DNA of 64,000 nucleotides, from the NCBI GenBank assembly GCA_964213355.1, contig CAXOVY010000030.1, positions 62,001-126,000 on the forward strand. Reading direction: 5' to 3'. The stretch is from JBAXAM01 sp964213355 (GTDB taxonomy: Bacteria > Pseudomonadota > Gammaproteobacteria > UBA9339). Below are positions 1-8,600 of this stretch, in pieces. Positions within the stretch are counted from its first letter, which is position 1, and every line of letters begins with the position of its first letter. The notes beneath the pieces were generated by a model. It had not been told where the DNA came from. It worked only from the letters and a program-made list of their open reading frames with translations, and made no database searches. The position numbers were made by a program, and so were the translations under genes.

Positions 1-58
1 CTTTTATGAAAATCGAGAGGGTAATTTAGCACATAATTATTGTATACATAAGTATTGG

Positions 59-86
59 TAGCTGCAGGCTTCATAGCCTGCAGCTA
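59..86 (-). terminator. Strong hairpin at the end of the shikimate kinase gene
   Basis: A perfect 12-bp inverted repeat (59-70 against 75-86) with a 4-base loop overlaps the stop codon of the minus-strand kinase gene. It is placed like a terminator, but no clear T-run follows on the minus strand, so it may instead stabilise the mRNA end. Positions 1-58 hold nothing I can identify. Confidence 0.5.
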
Positions 87-653
87 TCTGGCATTGACTT
101 TAAAATCAGAGACCATCATATACGAAAGATTTTCTTGCTTCTGCATTAATTTAATTAAGTCCGCTACAACTATACGTGCTGGTTTATTATCAGTATCGTA
201 AATGATAGCTGCTAATTCTTCATAAAGCGGTTCATATTCCTGCCGGAGTTGCTTTAAAATACCACGCCTTGCTTCAAGTTCGGTAGATAGCGGACGCTTT
301 TTGCTATAACCGGTACGAACTAATTGATCGTCTAAAGAAGTGCGTAAATAAATTACAAAACTATTTTGTGCAATTACTGCGCGATTTTCCGCAGCTGCTA
401 CGGTACTACCACCGGTTGCCAGCACAATATTACGCTCCTGTACTAACTCAGCAATTATTTTTTTCTCACGCCTACGAAAACCTTCTTCGCCCTCCAAATC
501 ATAAATCCATAAAAGATCAGCCCCAGCACGTTCTTCGATAGTCTGATCGGAATCATAAAAACTCCAACTAATAGTTCTAGCGAAAGCTTTACCTATACTG
601 GTTTTTCCAGCACCCATGGGACCAACAAGAACTATATTGATTGGGTTTTTCAT
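84..653 (-). CDS. aroK: Shikimate kinase (AroK/AroL family)
   Basis: Phosphorylates shikimate with ATP in the cytoplasmic chorismate pathway. The N-terminus has the P-loop GPMGAGKTSIGK, followed by the shikimate-binding Asp motif FYDSDQTIEERAG, the Arg in GFRRRE and the lid region KKRP. The family's ATGGG loop reads ATGGS, so its third glycine is a serine. I chose the ATG at 653 because a GAGG ribosome site lies 6 bases upstream and the protein then begins MKNPINIVLVG as in AroK. The ATG at 683 would add ten residues and has no ribosome site. The usual partner aroB is not adjacent. About 12 residues at the C-terminus extend beyond the usual family end. Confidence 0.88.
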   Translation of the reverse strand: MKNPINIVLVGPMGAGKTSIGKAFARTISWSFYDSDQTIEERAGADLLWIYDLEGEEGFRRREKKIIAELVQERNIVLATGGSTVAAAENRAVIAQNSFVIYLRTSLDDQLVRTGYSKKRPLSTELEARRGILKQLRQEYEPLYEELAAIIYDTDNKPARIVVADLIKLMQKQENLSYMMVSDFKVNAR

Positions 654-734
654 TGCTTGCCTCAAAAAATTGTGCAGACTCATCAGCTTGCAATTACCAA
701 AATTTAACTGTTTGACTTCGCCCGGGGGATATAT

Positions 735-1898
735 TTAATAAAATTTTATGATGTCGTCCCTCAGGGCTTCAGCCTTATCGGTACGCTCCCACGTAAAATT
801 ATTAACATCACCTCGACCAAAATGGCCAAAAGCAGCCGTTTTATAATAAATTGGCCTAAGTAAATCTAAGGTTGCGATAATCCCGGCTGGAGTAAGATCA
901 AAATGTTTATTAACTAATTTAACCAAGTGTTCATTGTCAATTTTACCGCTGCCAAAAGTATCAATACTAATAGAAACAGGTTTGGCTACGCCAATTGCAT
1001 AGGCAACTTGAATTTCACACTTATCTGCCAGATCTGCCGCTACAATATTCTTAGCAATATAGCGCCCCATGTAACTGGCGGATCGATCAACTTTCGATGG
1101 GTCTTTACCGGAGAAGCAACCACCACCATGGTGTGCTGCTCCACCATAGGTATCAACAATAATTTTACGACCAGTTAAACCAGTATCACCTTTGGGACCG
1201 CCAATCACAAACCTCCCCGTCGGATTAATTAAATATTTAGTCTTGTTAATTAATTTTGCTGGTAATACAGGCTTAATAATTTCTTCAATAACTGCTTCAC
1301 TTAATTCATGATGAGAAATATCAGCTGTATGCTGCGTCGATAATACAACAGTATCTATAGCAATTAGTTTACCATCTTCATAACGCGCAGTAACTTGGCT
1401 TTTACCATCCGGTCTAATCCACGGCAAACTATTGCTGTGCAAAACTTTGGCGTGACGTTCCATTAACTGATGCGCGTAAATTAAAGGAGCCGGCATTAAT
1501 TCTTCAGTTTCATTAGTAGCAAAACCAAACATCAATCCTTGATCACCAGCACCTTGTTTTTTATTTTTACTAGAGTTAACACCTCGGGCAATATCAGGTG
1601 ATTGTTTACCAATGGCACTTAAAACTGCACACGAATCCGCATCAAAACCAAGAGCAGGATCTGTATAACCAATGTGCCGAATAACTCTACGCACTAGCTC
1701 TTCTATATCAACCCACGCCGTCGTAGTAATTTCACCTGCAATTAAAACCATACCGGTTTTAACTAAAGCATTACAAGCAACACGGCAGTGGGAATCTTGC
1801 TCTATAATTGCATCTAATACGGCATCAGAAAGCTGATCAGCAATCTTATCGGGATGACCAGCTGCTACTGATTCTGAAGTAAATAAATATTGACTCAT
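735..1898 (-). CDS. metK: S-adenosylmethionine synthetase
   Basis: Makes S-adenosylmethionine from methionine and ATP in the cytoplasm. About 387 residues, the normal length. Family signatures are visible in order: GHPDKIADQ near the N-terminus, GAGDQGLMFG in the first third, and the phosphate-binding GGPKGDTGLTGRK followed by GGGCFSGKDPSKVDRSA. Two ATGs are adjacent (1901 and 1898). The second sits 7 bases from the AGGAG site and gives the usual MSQYLFTSESV start. It lies 11 bp downstream of the lipoprotein gene of the Mla-type operon and is probably co-transcribed with it, which is not its usual setting. Confidence 0.97.
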   Translation of the reverse strand: MSQYLFTSESVAAGHPDKIADQLSDAVLDAIIEQDSHCRVACNALVKTGMVLIAGEITTTAWVDIEELVRRVIRHIGYTDPALGFDADSCAVLSAIGKQSPDIARGVNSSKNKKQGAGDQGLMFGFATNETEELMPAPLIYAHQLMERHAKVLHSNSLPWIRPDGKSQVTARYEDGKLIAIDTVVLSTQHTADISHHELSEAVIEEIIKPVLPAKLINKTKYLINPTGRFVIGGPKGDTGLTGRKIIVDTYGGAAHHGGGCFSGKDPSKVDRSASYMGRYIAKNIVAADLADKCEIQVAYAIGVAKPVSISIDTFGSGKIDNEHLVKLVNKHFDLTPAGIIATLDLLRPIYYKTAAFGHFGRGDVNNFTWERTDKAEALRDDIIKFY

Positions 1899-1909
1899 CA
1901 TGTATCTCC

Positions 1910-2581
1910 TTAATTAACAATTTTTTTTAGATCAGAACTAGAAACCATCACAGAATTTATGCAAGGATTCTTAGATAAAACTGCATTTAAAGCCCTAACC
2001 CCACGTGTAAGAATATCTTGCAAACCCACATTCCATGCCATCAGCAAACTACTTGTGTCCTTCTCTTTTAAAGCAACTTGGGCGTGCAAAACTTTATCAA
2101 ACAAAACAACAGACTCACTATCAACCAATCTTGTTAAAACAAAATGTATCGCAATAACTGCTTTAGGATGGTCATGATCGCGATAATCAGCATAAAACTC
2201 TGTAATTTGCGTCTGCAGTTTATTTTGCGCTGTTAATGACGCTGCAGTATCTAAATTAAAATCACCTAATGCTTTCAAATAATTTGTAAATATTGATTCA
2301 AGTTGCTCGGTAGGTGATACCAAAAAACTATGATAATAGTCCGTCAAATATTGATTAGACTTTATGCGATAAAGAAAATCAAGTTGATCAAAAGGAGTTA
2401 TAGCCATTACATGGTCAACAAAAACTAAGCATTTGTCCGGCACTGTTTTCTTTTCCGGCAATGTTTTTATATTCAGCAAATACTGATTCTGTTCAACATA
2501 TTTTGCCGAAATACATCCAATTGCTGCCAAGCACAATAAGCAACATACTATTAACTGCAGCACGTATTTAAAGCACATCAT
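1910..2581 (-). CDS. ABC-transport auxiliary lipoprotein (PqiC-like)
   Basis: The N-terminus is a hydrophobic signal sequence ending in an atypical lipobox (LAAIGC), so the mature protein is probably lipidated. About 223 residues, with no catalytic motif. Size, position after an MCE protein and the late IHFVLTRLVDSESVVLFDK segment fit the auxiliary lipoproteins that accompany MCE-type lipid transporters (COG3218/PqiC class). It overlaps the upstream mlaD-like gene by 4 bp (ATGA type), so translation is coupled. A role linking the inner-membrane transporter to the outer membrane is inferred from context; the sequence match is weak. Confidence 0.65.
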   Translation of the reverse strand: MMCFKYVLQLIVCCLLCLAAIGCISAKYVEQNQYLLNIKTLPEKKTVPDKCLVFVDHVMAITPFDQLDFLYRIKSNQYLTDYYHSFLVSPTEQLESIFTNYLKALGDFNLDTAASLTAQNKLQTQITEFYADYRDHDHPKAVIAIHFVLTRLVDSESVVLFDKVLHAQVALKEKDTSSLLMAWNVGLQDILTRGVRALNAVLSKNPCINSVMVSSSDLKKIVN

Positions 2582-3366
2582 AACTTGCTCGGGTCTAAAG
2601 GTGGTGGAGGACTACCGAACACCATACTTGATGGATTAAGTTTTAATTGTTCAGACAGCATGCGTAAATTATTTGAAACAATCTTGAAGTTTTGCATAGT
2701 TATTGCCAAAGGGTTGTTAATTCGACTTAGAGAATTATCGGTTTTAGAAGCCACTTGAGTAAGAGAAACGGTTAATAGATTAATGTCCTGAAATAGCTTT
2801 TTAAAATTTATATCTTTCAGCTCGTTCATAATATATTGAGCATTTTCACTCAATCTAGTTAGGGTACTTGTCACAGACGGCATATAAAAATCACGGGTAT
2901 GCCATGTAATCGGATGCAGTGGTGGGATAGGATTAACATAATTAAGTTCAAGATAACTAACTCCAGTTAAACCCTGAGCTACCAATTTAACTCTTAAACC
3001 CTGAGCTACTTCTTTAGACAAAAACTGCCGAACTTCATCATTGGAAAGTTGCGTAAATAATTTTGAAGTAATTGCTATCCTTACATAAATAGAACGATCG
3101 TGCATTTCTACAACTGAACCTTTATGGCCATCCCCGTATATCTCACTGGTAAAAGCAATTTTCTTAATATAACCAATTTGCAATCCACGATATTTGACTG
3201 GCGTGCCTTCAGAAATTCCTTGGATGGATTCTTCAAAATAAGTTTCAATATAAACAACAGGCTGAAATAATTTGCTTGAACCAAAAATCAATAAAGCAAA
3301 AATTATTAAGCCTAAGCCTACAAGAACAAAAGAACCTATTTTAAAATAACTTGTATCATTGCTCAT
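2578..3366 (-). CDS. mlaD: MCE-domain lipid-binding protein (MlaD family)
   Basis: Substrate-binding subunit of an inner-membrane lipid ABC transporter. One N-terminal transmembrane helix (about residues 8-28) anchors a periplasmic MCE domain that begins near residue 40 and carries the typical G(T/S)PVKYRGLQIGYIKKI segment. About 262 residues, longer than E. coli MlaD (~180). The extra C-terminus is predicted helical and ends in a proline-rich stretch (SPPPPLDPSKL). It overlaps the ATPase gene by 4 bp on one side and the lipoprotein gene by 4 bp on the other. One MCE domain rules out the multi-domain PqiB/YebT type. Confidence 0.87.
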   Translation of the reverse strand: MSNDTSYFKIGSFVLVGLGLIIFALLIFGSSKLFQPVVYIETYFEESIQGISEGTPVKYRGLQIGYIKKIAFTSEIYGDGHKGSVVEMHDRSIYVRIAITSKLFTQLSNDEVRQFLSKEVAQGLRVKLVAQGLTGVSYLELNYVNPIPPLHPITWHTRDFYMPSVTSTLTRLSENAQYIMNELKDINFKKLFQDINLLTVSLTQVASKTDNSLSRINNPLAITMQNFKIVSNNLRMLSEQLKLNPSSMVFGSPPPPLDPSKL

Positions 3367-4115
3367 TTAACTATACCAATGTTGTTTGCAAAAAAACTCC
3401 TCACAAGTGGATTAGAACTATCGCTCAGCTGCTGCGGTTTCCCCTCCGCAATTATTTTCCCTTGATACAACAGGATAACACGCTGTGCTATTTTACAAAT
3501 ACTCGAAAGATCATGCGACACAATTACAAAAGTAATCCCTAAAATCTTTGCCAAGTTTACTACAAGTTTATCAAGTTCAGAAGAGGTAATAGGATCAAGT
3601 CCAGATGATGGCTCATCTAAAAACAATATTTTGGGATCTAGCGCCATAGCCCGGGCAATTGCCGCACGCTTCTGCATACCACCACTAACTTCTGCCGGCA
3701 TATAATGACCAAAGTCCCCAAGCCCCACCATTTTCAATTTATTATGTGCAATTTCAGTAATAGCATCTGGTGGCAACTCTGTTAATTCTTCCAATGGCAA
3801 ACTAACGTTTTTTAATAAATTCATCGAACCAAACAAAGCACTACTTTGATAAAGTACTCCTATTTTCCTTAATATAACTAATCGCTGCGGTTCAGTAGAA
3901 TGACTAATACTTTGATTATCTATCAAAACATCTCCAAAAGCAGGTTCCAGAAGTCCAATCATATGGATCAATAACGTTGTCTTACCGCACCCTGAACCTC
4001 CTATAACCATAAAAATTTCACCAGGATAAACTTCAAATTGAACATTCTCTAAAATAACTCTTGAACCATATTGCACTTTCAAATTTTGGACTTTGATAAT
4101 AGGTGAATGATTCAT
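3363..4115 (-). CDS. mlaF: ABC transporter ATP-binding protein (MlaF-like)
   Basis: Cytoplasmic ATPase of the Mla-type phospholipid transporter. It has Walker A GGSGCGKTTL, signature SGGMQKRAAIARAMALDP, Walker B ILFLDEPSSGLDP and the switch His in VIVSHD. SGGMQKR with M and K is characteristic of the MlaF/Ttg2A subfamily. About 250 residues, the normal single-domain size. It begins 3 bp after the permease gene and overlaps the MCE gene by 4 bp. Confidence 0.93.
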   Translation of the reverse strand: MNHSPIIKVQNLKVQYGSRVILENVQFEVYPGEIFMVIGGSGCGKTTLLIHMIGLLEPAFGDVLIDNQSISHSTEPQRLVILRKIGVLYQSSALFGSMNLLKNVSLPLEELTELPPDAITEIAHNKLKMVGLGDFGHYMPAEVSGGMQKRAAIARAMALDPKILFLDEPSSGLDPITSSELDKLVVNLAKILGITFVIVSHDLSSICKIAQRVILLYQGKIIAEGKPQQLSDSSNPLVRSFFANNIGIVK

Positions 4116-4118
4116 AAG

Positions 4119-5297
4119 TTATACACCAAGCACATAATAAATTGACGCAAAAATACCATCAACAAATACCAGCATAATCAAGCTGCTAACTACCGCTTGC
4201 GTAGTAGAATGCCCTACAGCTTGAGCGCCAAAACGCGTTTTAACACCATGTAAACAACCAACGCCTGCAATCACCAAACCAAATACAAAAACTTTAACTA
4301 GTCCACCAATATAGTCTTTAGGTAAAATAGCATGATGCAGCTGATGAACAAAAGCATCCGTTGTATATCCCAAAGTAAGCATCACAACCAAACTCCCCAA
4401 TAAACCAAAAATAATAAAAAATGCTTCGAGCATTGGAGTTATTATCATAGTGGCAAGTATTCTTGGCACCACCAAAAACCTAATCGGATCAAGACCCATG
4501 GTTTTTAATGCGTCAATTTCCTGATTGATTTTCATGGTTCCAATTTCAGCAGCAAAAGCTGATGCCGTACGACCAGCAAGCAAAACCGTCGTCAACAATG
4601 GACCTATTTCTCTTACCAAACCCAAACCAACTAAATTCACCATAAAGATCTGTGCCCCAAATTGCTTAAATGATGGTGCAGCTTGAAATGTTGAAATTAA
4701 CCCCATTAAAAACCCAATAAGTGCGATAATTGGCAAAGCCTGGGGACCGGTTTCTTCGGCAACGCGTAAAAAATCGCGCCAACGAACTCTTTTGGGTTTT
4801 AATAAAGTAAGAAATAACTGGTAAGACAATGCACCTAAAAAAACAATATTCTCATAAAAAATTTTTAAAAAATCTACCGTAATATGGCCAACATGCTCAG
4901 GAATATTTTCGGAATAAAATGATTTTTGTTCTGCCTTATCTGGCTGCCGTTCGATATATTCCAGCAAACTTGCAAAAGATGGCTTTAAATTATCAATTTT
5001 GCAACTATGATTATGTGTGGTTTGATGTCTTTGCAATACCTGTATTAATGCAATACCCGCACCGTCACAATAATCAACATCTTTAAAATCAAGAATCAAT
5101 GATTGAGGGTCGGACTGAATAGTAGCAGCTACACATGAAGACCAAAGTTCTGCTACACTATCTATATCTAATCGACCCGAAAAAACAATCCTTAGCGTGC
5201 TTGTATCCGGCTGCTTAATCCGAAAATTTATATTTTGTTTATTTGCGTCATGCTTGATCATATATAAATATGCACTATCTTCAACGAATTTTTGCAT
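4119..5297 (-). CDS. mlaE: MlaE-family permease with N-terminal STAS domain
   Basis: Inner-membrane permease of the lipid transporter, fused to an N-terminal STAS domain (about residues 25-115, with the DFKDVDYCDGAGIALIQVL core). The permease part (about 135-392) contains the MlaE hallmark LVREIGPLLTTVLLAGRTAS followed by FAAEIGTMKINQEIDAL. In E. coli the STAS partner is the separate protein MlaB, so the fusion explains why no mlaB is seen. The chosen ATG at 5297 has no good ribosome site. A well-placed AGGAG instead serves an out-of-frame ATG at 5313 that opens a 10-codon reading frame ending at 5281, inside this gene. Translational coupling or a later start (Met14) are both possible. Confidence 0.9.
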   Translation of the reverse strand: MQKFVEDSAYLYMIKHDANKQNINFRIKQPDTSTLRIVFSGRLDIDSVAELWSSCVAATIQSDPQSLILDFKDVDYCDGAGIALIQVLQRHQTTHNHSCKIDNLKPSFASLLEYIERQPDKAEQKSFYSENIPEHVGHITVDFLKIFYENIVFLGALSYQLFLTLLKPKRVRWRDFLRVAEETGPQALPIIALIGFLMGLISTFQAAPSFKQFGAQIFMVNLVGLGLVREIGPLLTTVLLAGRTASAFAAEIGTMKINQEIDALKTMGLDPIRFLVVPRILATMIITPMLEAFFIIFGLLGSLVVMLTLGYTTDAFVHQLHHAILPKDYIGGLVKVFVFGLVIAGVGCLHGVKTRFGAQAVGHSTTQAVVSSLIMLVFVDGIFASIYYVLGV

Positions 5298-5341
5298 TAT
5301 AGCACCGCAACATAAATCTCCTAATATAATTCTATGGAGAT

Positions 5342-5580
5342 TGCCTTGATATGCTTTTTGATATTATGATTCTACTACTTCTAACGTATCTTTATTTGCT
5401 TTAAGATTGATCATATCTGGGAATAAAATCCACTTAAACGATTATGTAATTCCGAATATTTTCTGCAAAAACTGTATTCATCCACTAATTACGCGGAGCG
5501 TTGTTCTTGCCTTAGGAATTAGGGCAAGGGCTAAAGAAGCAAATTTGTTGTGTGCAATGCCACCAACAATTATATATCTG
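5342..5580 (+). pseudogene. Remnant of an AEC-family (malate permease-like) transporter gene
   Basis: The translated segment matches the intact AEC transporter at 41686-42618 of this window over about 70 residues: NIFCKNCIHPLI is identical and LLCAMPPTII is nearly so. The clear in-frame similarity begins near 5368; upstream similarity is shifted in frame, and the match stops after 5578. There is no start and no remaining domain, so it is a decayed internal fragment of a paralogous or duplicated gene. It lies in the otherwise gene-free stretch 5298-5681. Confidence 0.8.
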
Positions 5581-5593
5581 CTACTGAACTGCA

Positions 5594-5614
5594 TCCCGCA
5601 GCTTCGCCGCGGGA
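5594..5614. repeat. GC-rich hairpin in AT-rich intergenic DNA
   Basis: TCCCGC (5594-5599) pairs with GCGGGA (5609-5614) around a 9-base loop, immediately after the transporter remnant. Its base composition differs from its surroundings, so it may be part of a dispersed intergenic repeat. It could also act as a terminator for the minus-strand ATPase gene, which ends at 5682, but it lacks a T-run. The rest of 5615-5681 shows nothing I can name. Confidence 0.4.
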
Positions 5615-5681
5615 CTACAGCATCCAAGGTTGGGTCGATGAACCGTTACTATCGTAAATCTTTTGCCCTTATATCCATCTA

Positions 5682-8600
5682 CTACATTTTGAAACCTTTG
5701 CTTTCCTCAATTTCTAAACCTTCTTTCTCAACATCAGTTTTGAGTTTGTCAACCGTCTCATGTAATTCAACCTCTAATTTTGACTTTTCAAGACTTTTTT
5801 TACCACTGAGCTCACTGAGAGCCTTCTCATCCAAGCTATCTGCAGTGATATCTTTTGTAATGGTTGCTTTTTTAAGCATATCATCTTGTAAAAAGGCTGA
5901 TATTATTTTCTGCTGCTCCTGGACTCGTTGGTACCTCCATCCATGGAATACAAAATCCACTGCCCGCCAAAAATATCCTGCATTACTTTGCAGATATTCA
6001 TCAACAGTTTTTTTCATCTTTTCCAAATTAGTAATACTATTCTCCAACAATTGTATTGTACCGGTATTTATACCACCAATCTTCTCTCGTGCCTGCTGCA
6101 GCTGTTTACGTTGTTGTACCAGTTGTAACTCTAGATCTTTTTGTTCCTGCAGCGCACGTTGTTGTACCAGTTGTCGCTCAAGATCTTCTTTTTCCTGCAG
6201 CTCACGCTGTTGTGCCAGCTGTAGTAGCTCTAGATCTTTTTGTTTCTGCTGCGCTATTTTTTCCTGTAGCAGATTAAATTCTTTTTGTTCCATCAACTCA
6301 CGTTGCTGCTTCTGCTGCAGCTCAAGAGCTGTTTGTATTTGCTCTCTACGTTCTTTCTGTTCCTGCCTTAACTGCTCAAGATCGTAGCCAGTTTTATTCA
6401 AGCTTTCTAATACAAAATCTGTTTCTACCAACGCCTTGTCTAAACTAGGATCTGAAATTCTCTCTTTTTGTTTGCTAAAATATTGTCCGAATTGTTCCAG
6501 AGAAACCATATGGGTTTTTAAGGTTTCTATTAGGGTCTTTTCACATGAGTTATATAATGCTATCGACTGATCCATAATAATACGTTGCGCTTCCACATCA
6601 ATTTCACCTTTCGCTTTTAAAATATCCACCCTAAACCCTTGCAGTACACTTACAACTTTTTGAAGATCAGCACTAGCAATATCAACTTCTTTTTTGCTGT
6701 TCAATATTTGTTGTATATATTCCTCATCAACCACTTGATCTTGACCTATTCCCTCTAGTAGATTTTCTTCATCAACCACTTGATCTTGATCCATTCCCCT
6801 TAGTAGATCTTCTTCATCTTCAAGTTTTTGATATTCTTCATCTATATCACTTAGTAGATTTTCTTCTCCACTTTCACTTTCATCCACTTTTTGTACAATC
6901 ATTTCTGGTTCAAGGTCAGCATCTTGTTTTATTTCTGCGACTGTTATTACTTGTTTTATTTGAGTTTGTCGCAAATATTCATCAACTTGGTTTGTTTTGT
7001 CCATATAAATTTGGGTAGCATTTTTATCAAAAATCTGACCAAGTGTTAAATTACGCTCCCCTACAGGTATCTCATCGTTTATAAGCATTGTTTCAATAGA
7101 ACGACGCTTCTCATCACGTACATCTCGCCCAGCTTTTTGAGTATTCGTCATAGCTGGATTTTGGTCATTACATAAATTTTCAAAAATAGAATGCTCTTGT
7201 ACCATTACTTCATTCATTATATCTTTATTGCTGTAACCAACGCTTAAAGAACCGCTGCTTACAACATACAGCGTTAATTTTTTATCAAGTAGAAACTTAG
7301 CCTCTGCCTCCTCCTTTTTGTCTTTTGGATTAATTAATAGTGTCGATATAGCGCTCATTCTGCCCAAGGCTCTCGTCACATTTTCTAGCAACTTTGTGTT
7401 AACAAGAGTAGTAGGCAACATAGACAGACGAAAATATTCTTCTACTAATCTATAATATTCATTTACTGTAGGGTTATCTTTAGTTTCTTTATCCTTTCCA
7501 ACTTCTAGAACCATTCTTCTATGAAACTCTTGTATTCTCTCTTTTGGGTCTAGCATAAGTTTTTGGTGTCTTTCCTTTGCTCTTGCGTATATTTTATCTA
7601 GCATAGCAAAGTTTCTATCACGCAGATATTCTTGCAGTTTTTCCTTATTGCTAGTAACCCCTGCTAAGTTAGTAATAATATCAATTTTTACGCTATATTC
7701 GATCATTTTATGTTGCGCATCTGTTGCTTCCCTATAAACATCAGACTTCTTTGCAAGGCTTTTAGTATGTTTATTACCACTACCTGCTCTGTTTCTGGAG
7801 GCTTCCTTGTTAAGAGCAGTTAGAAATTCGGCGTTCTCTGACTTTTTTGGGTCTAAACTTAAACTAATTAACAGGTCATGTATTTTCTTAGCAGTAGCTG
7901 GATCATCAGTAAATATTATGCCTTGAGTTTGCGAACCCAATATAGTGTTTTTTGTTGGATCTGCACTGCAGCCTTTCATTCCGGATAATACTTCAGTACT
8001 ACGCGTTAACAGCTTACTAACAGCAGCCTTAACCAAGTCTTCCTTTTTGACAAGTCTATCTTCAACGTCTACCTGACGTACCGTTTTTAAAGTATTCTGA
8101 GCTTCATATAATGTGATATCACATATGCGTTTACCTAGCAACTCCTCTAGTTGAATTGTTGGAGTTGCAGTGACTCCAAGTACCATATTGTTGTCTACAA
8201 TTTCCTTTAATACAACTCTCCTCCTTTCTGCTTCCACACTTTGATCAAAAGATCTTGGAACTATAGAATGTGCCTCATCTATAAATATATGCTGTTCCTT
8301 TAGTATAGGAGCATAGAGTATCAATTGATCATGGCTCATTACAACATAGGGATGCTGCTTTAAATATTCAGCAGCTTCTTCTAGTCCTAGTTTATCTGGA
8401 AATTTTTCAACGGCGTTTCCCTTTCCGTCTTCGGTTTTAATAAACTTATTCGCCTCGTCAACCATCTCGTCTACTAATGTTGTATTACCTCCTATCGTTG
8501 TAAAAATACCTCTACCATGTATCATTGCCGATGTAAAAAGCATACCACTCTTGCCTGCACCAGTACCTGCCACTATAAGTTGAGGGTACTTTACTGGAAC

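Noticed and set aside
5407..6387. Long plus-strand open frame running from the transporter remnant into the ATPase gene
   Set aside because: Only its first ~60 codons resemble a protein, and those are the AEC remnant. The rest is a Cys/Ser-rich antisense reading of the coiled-coil repeats.
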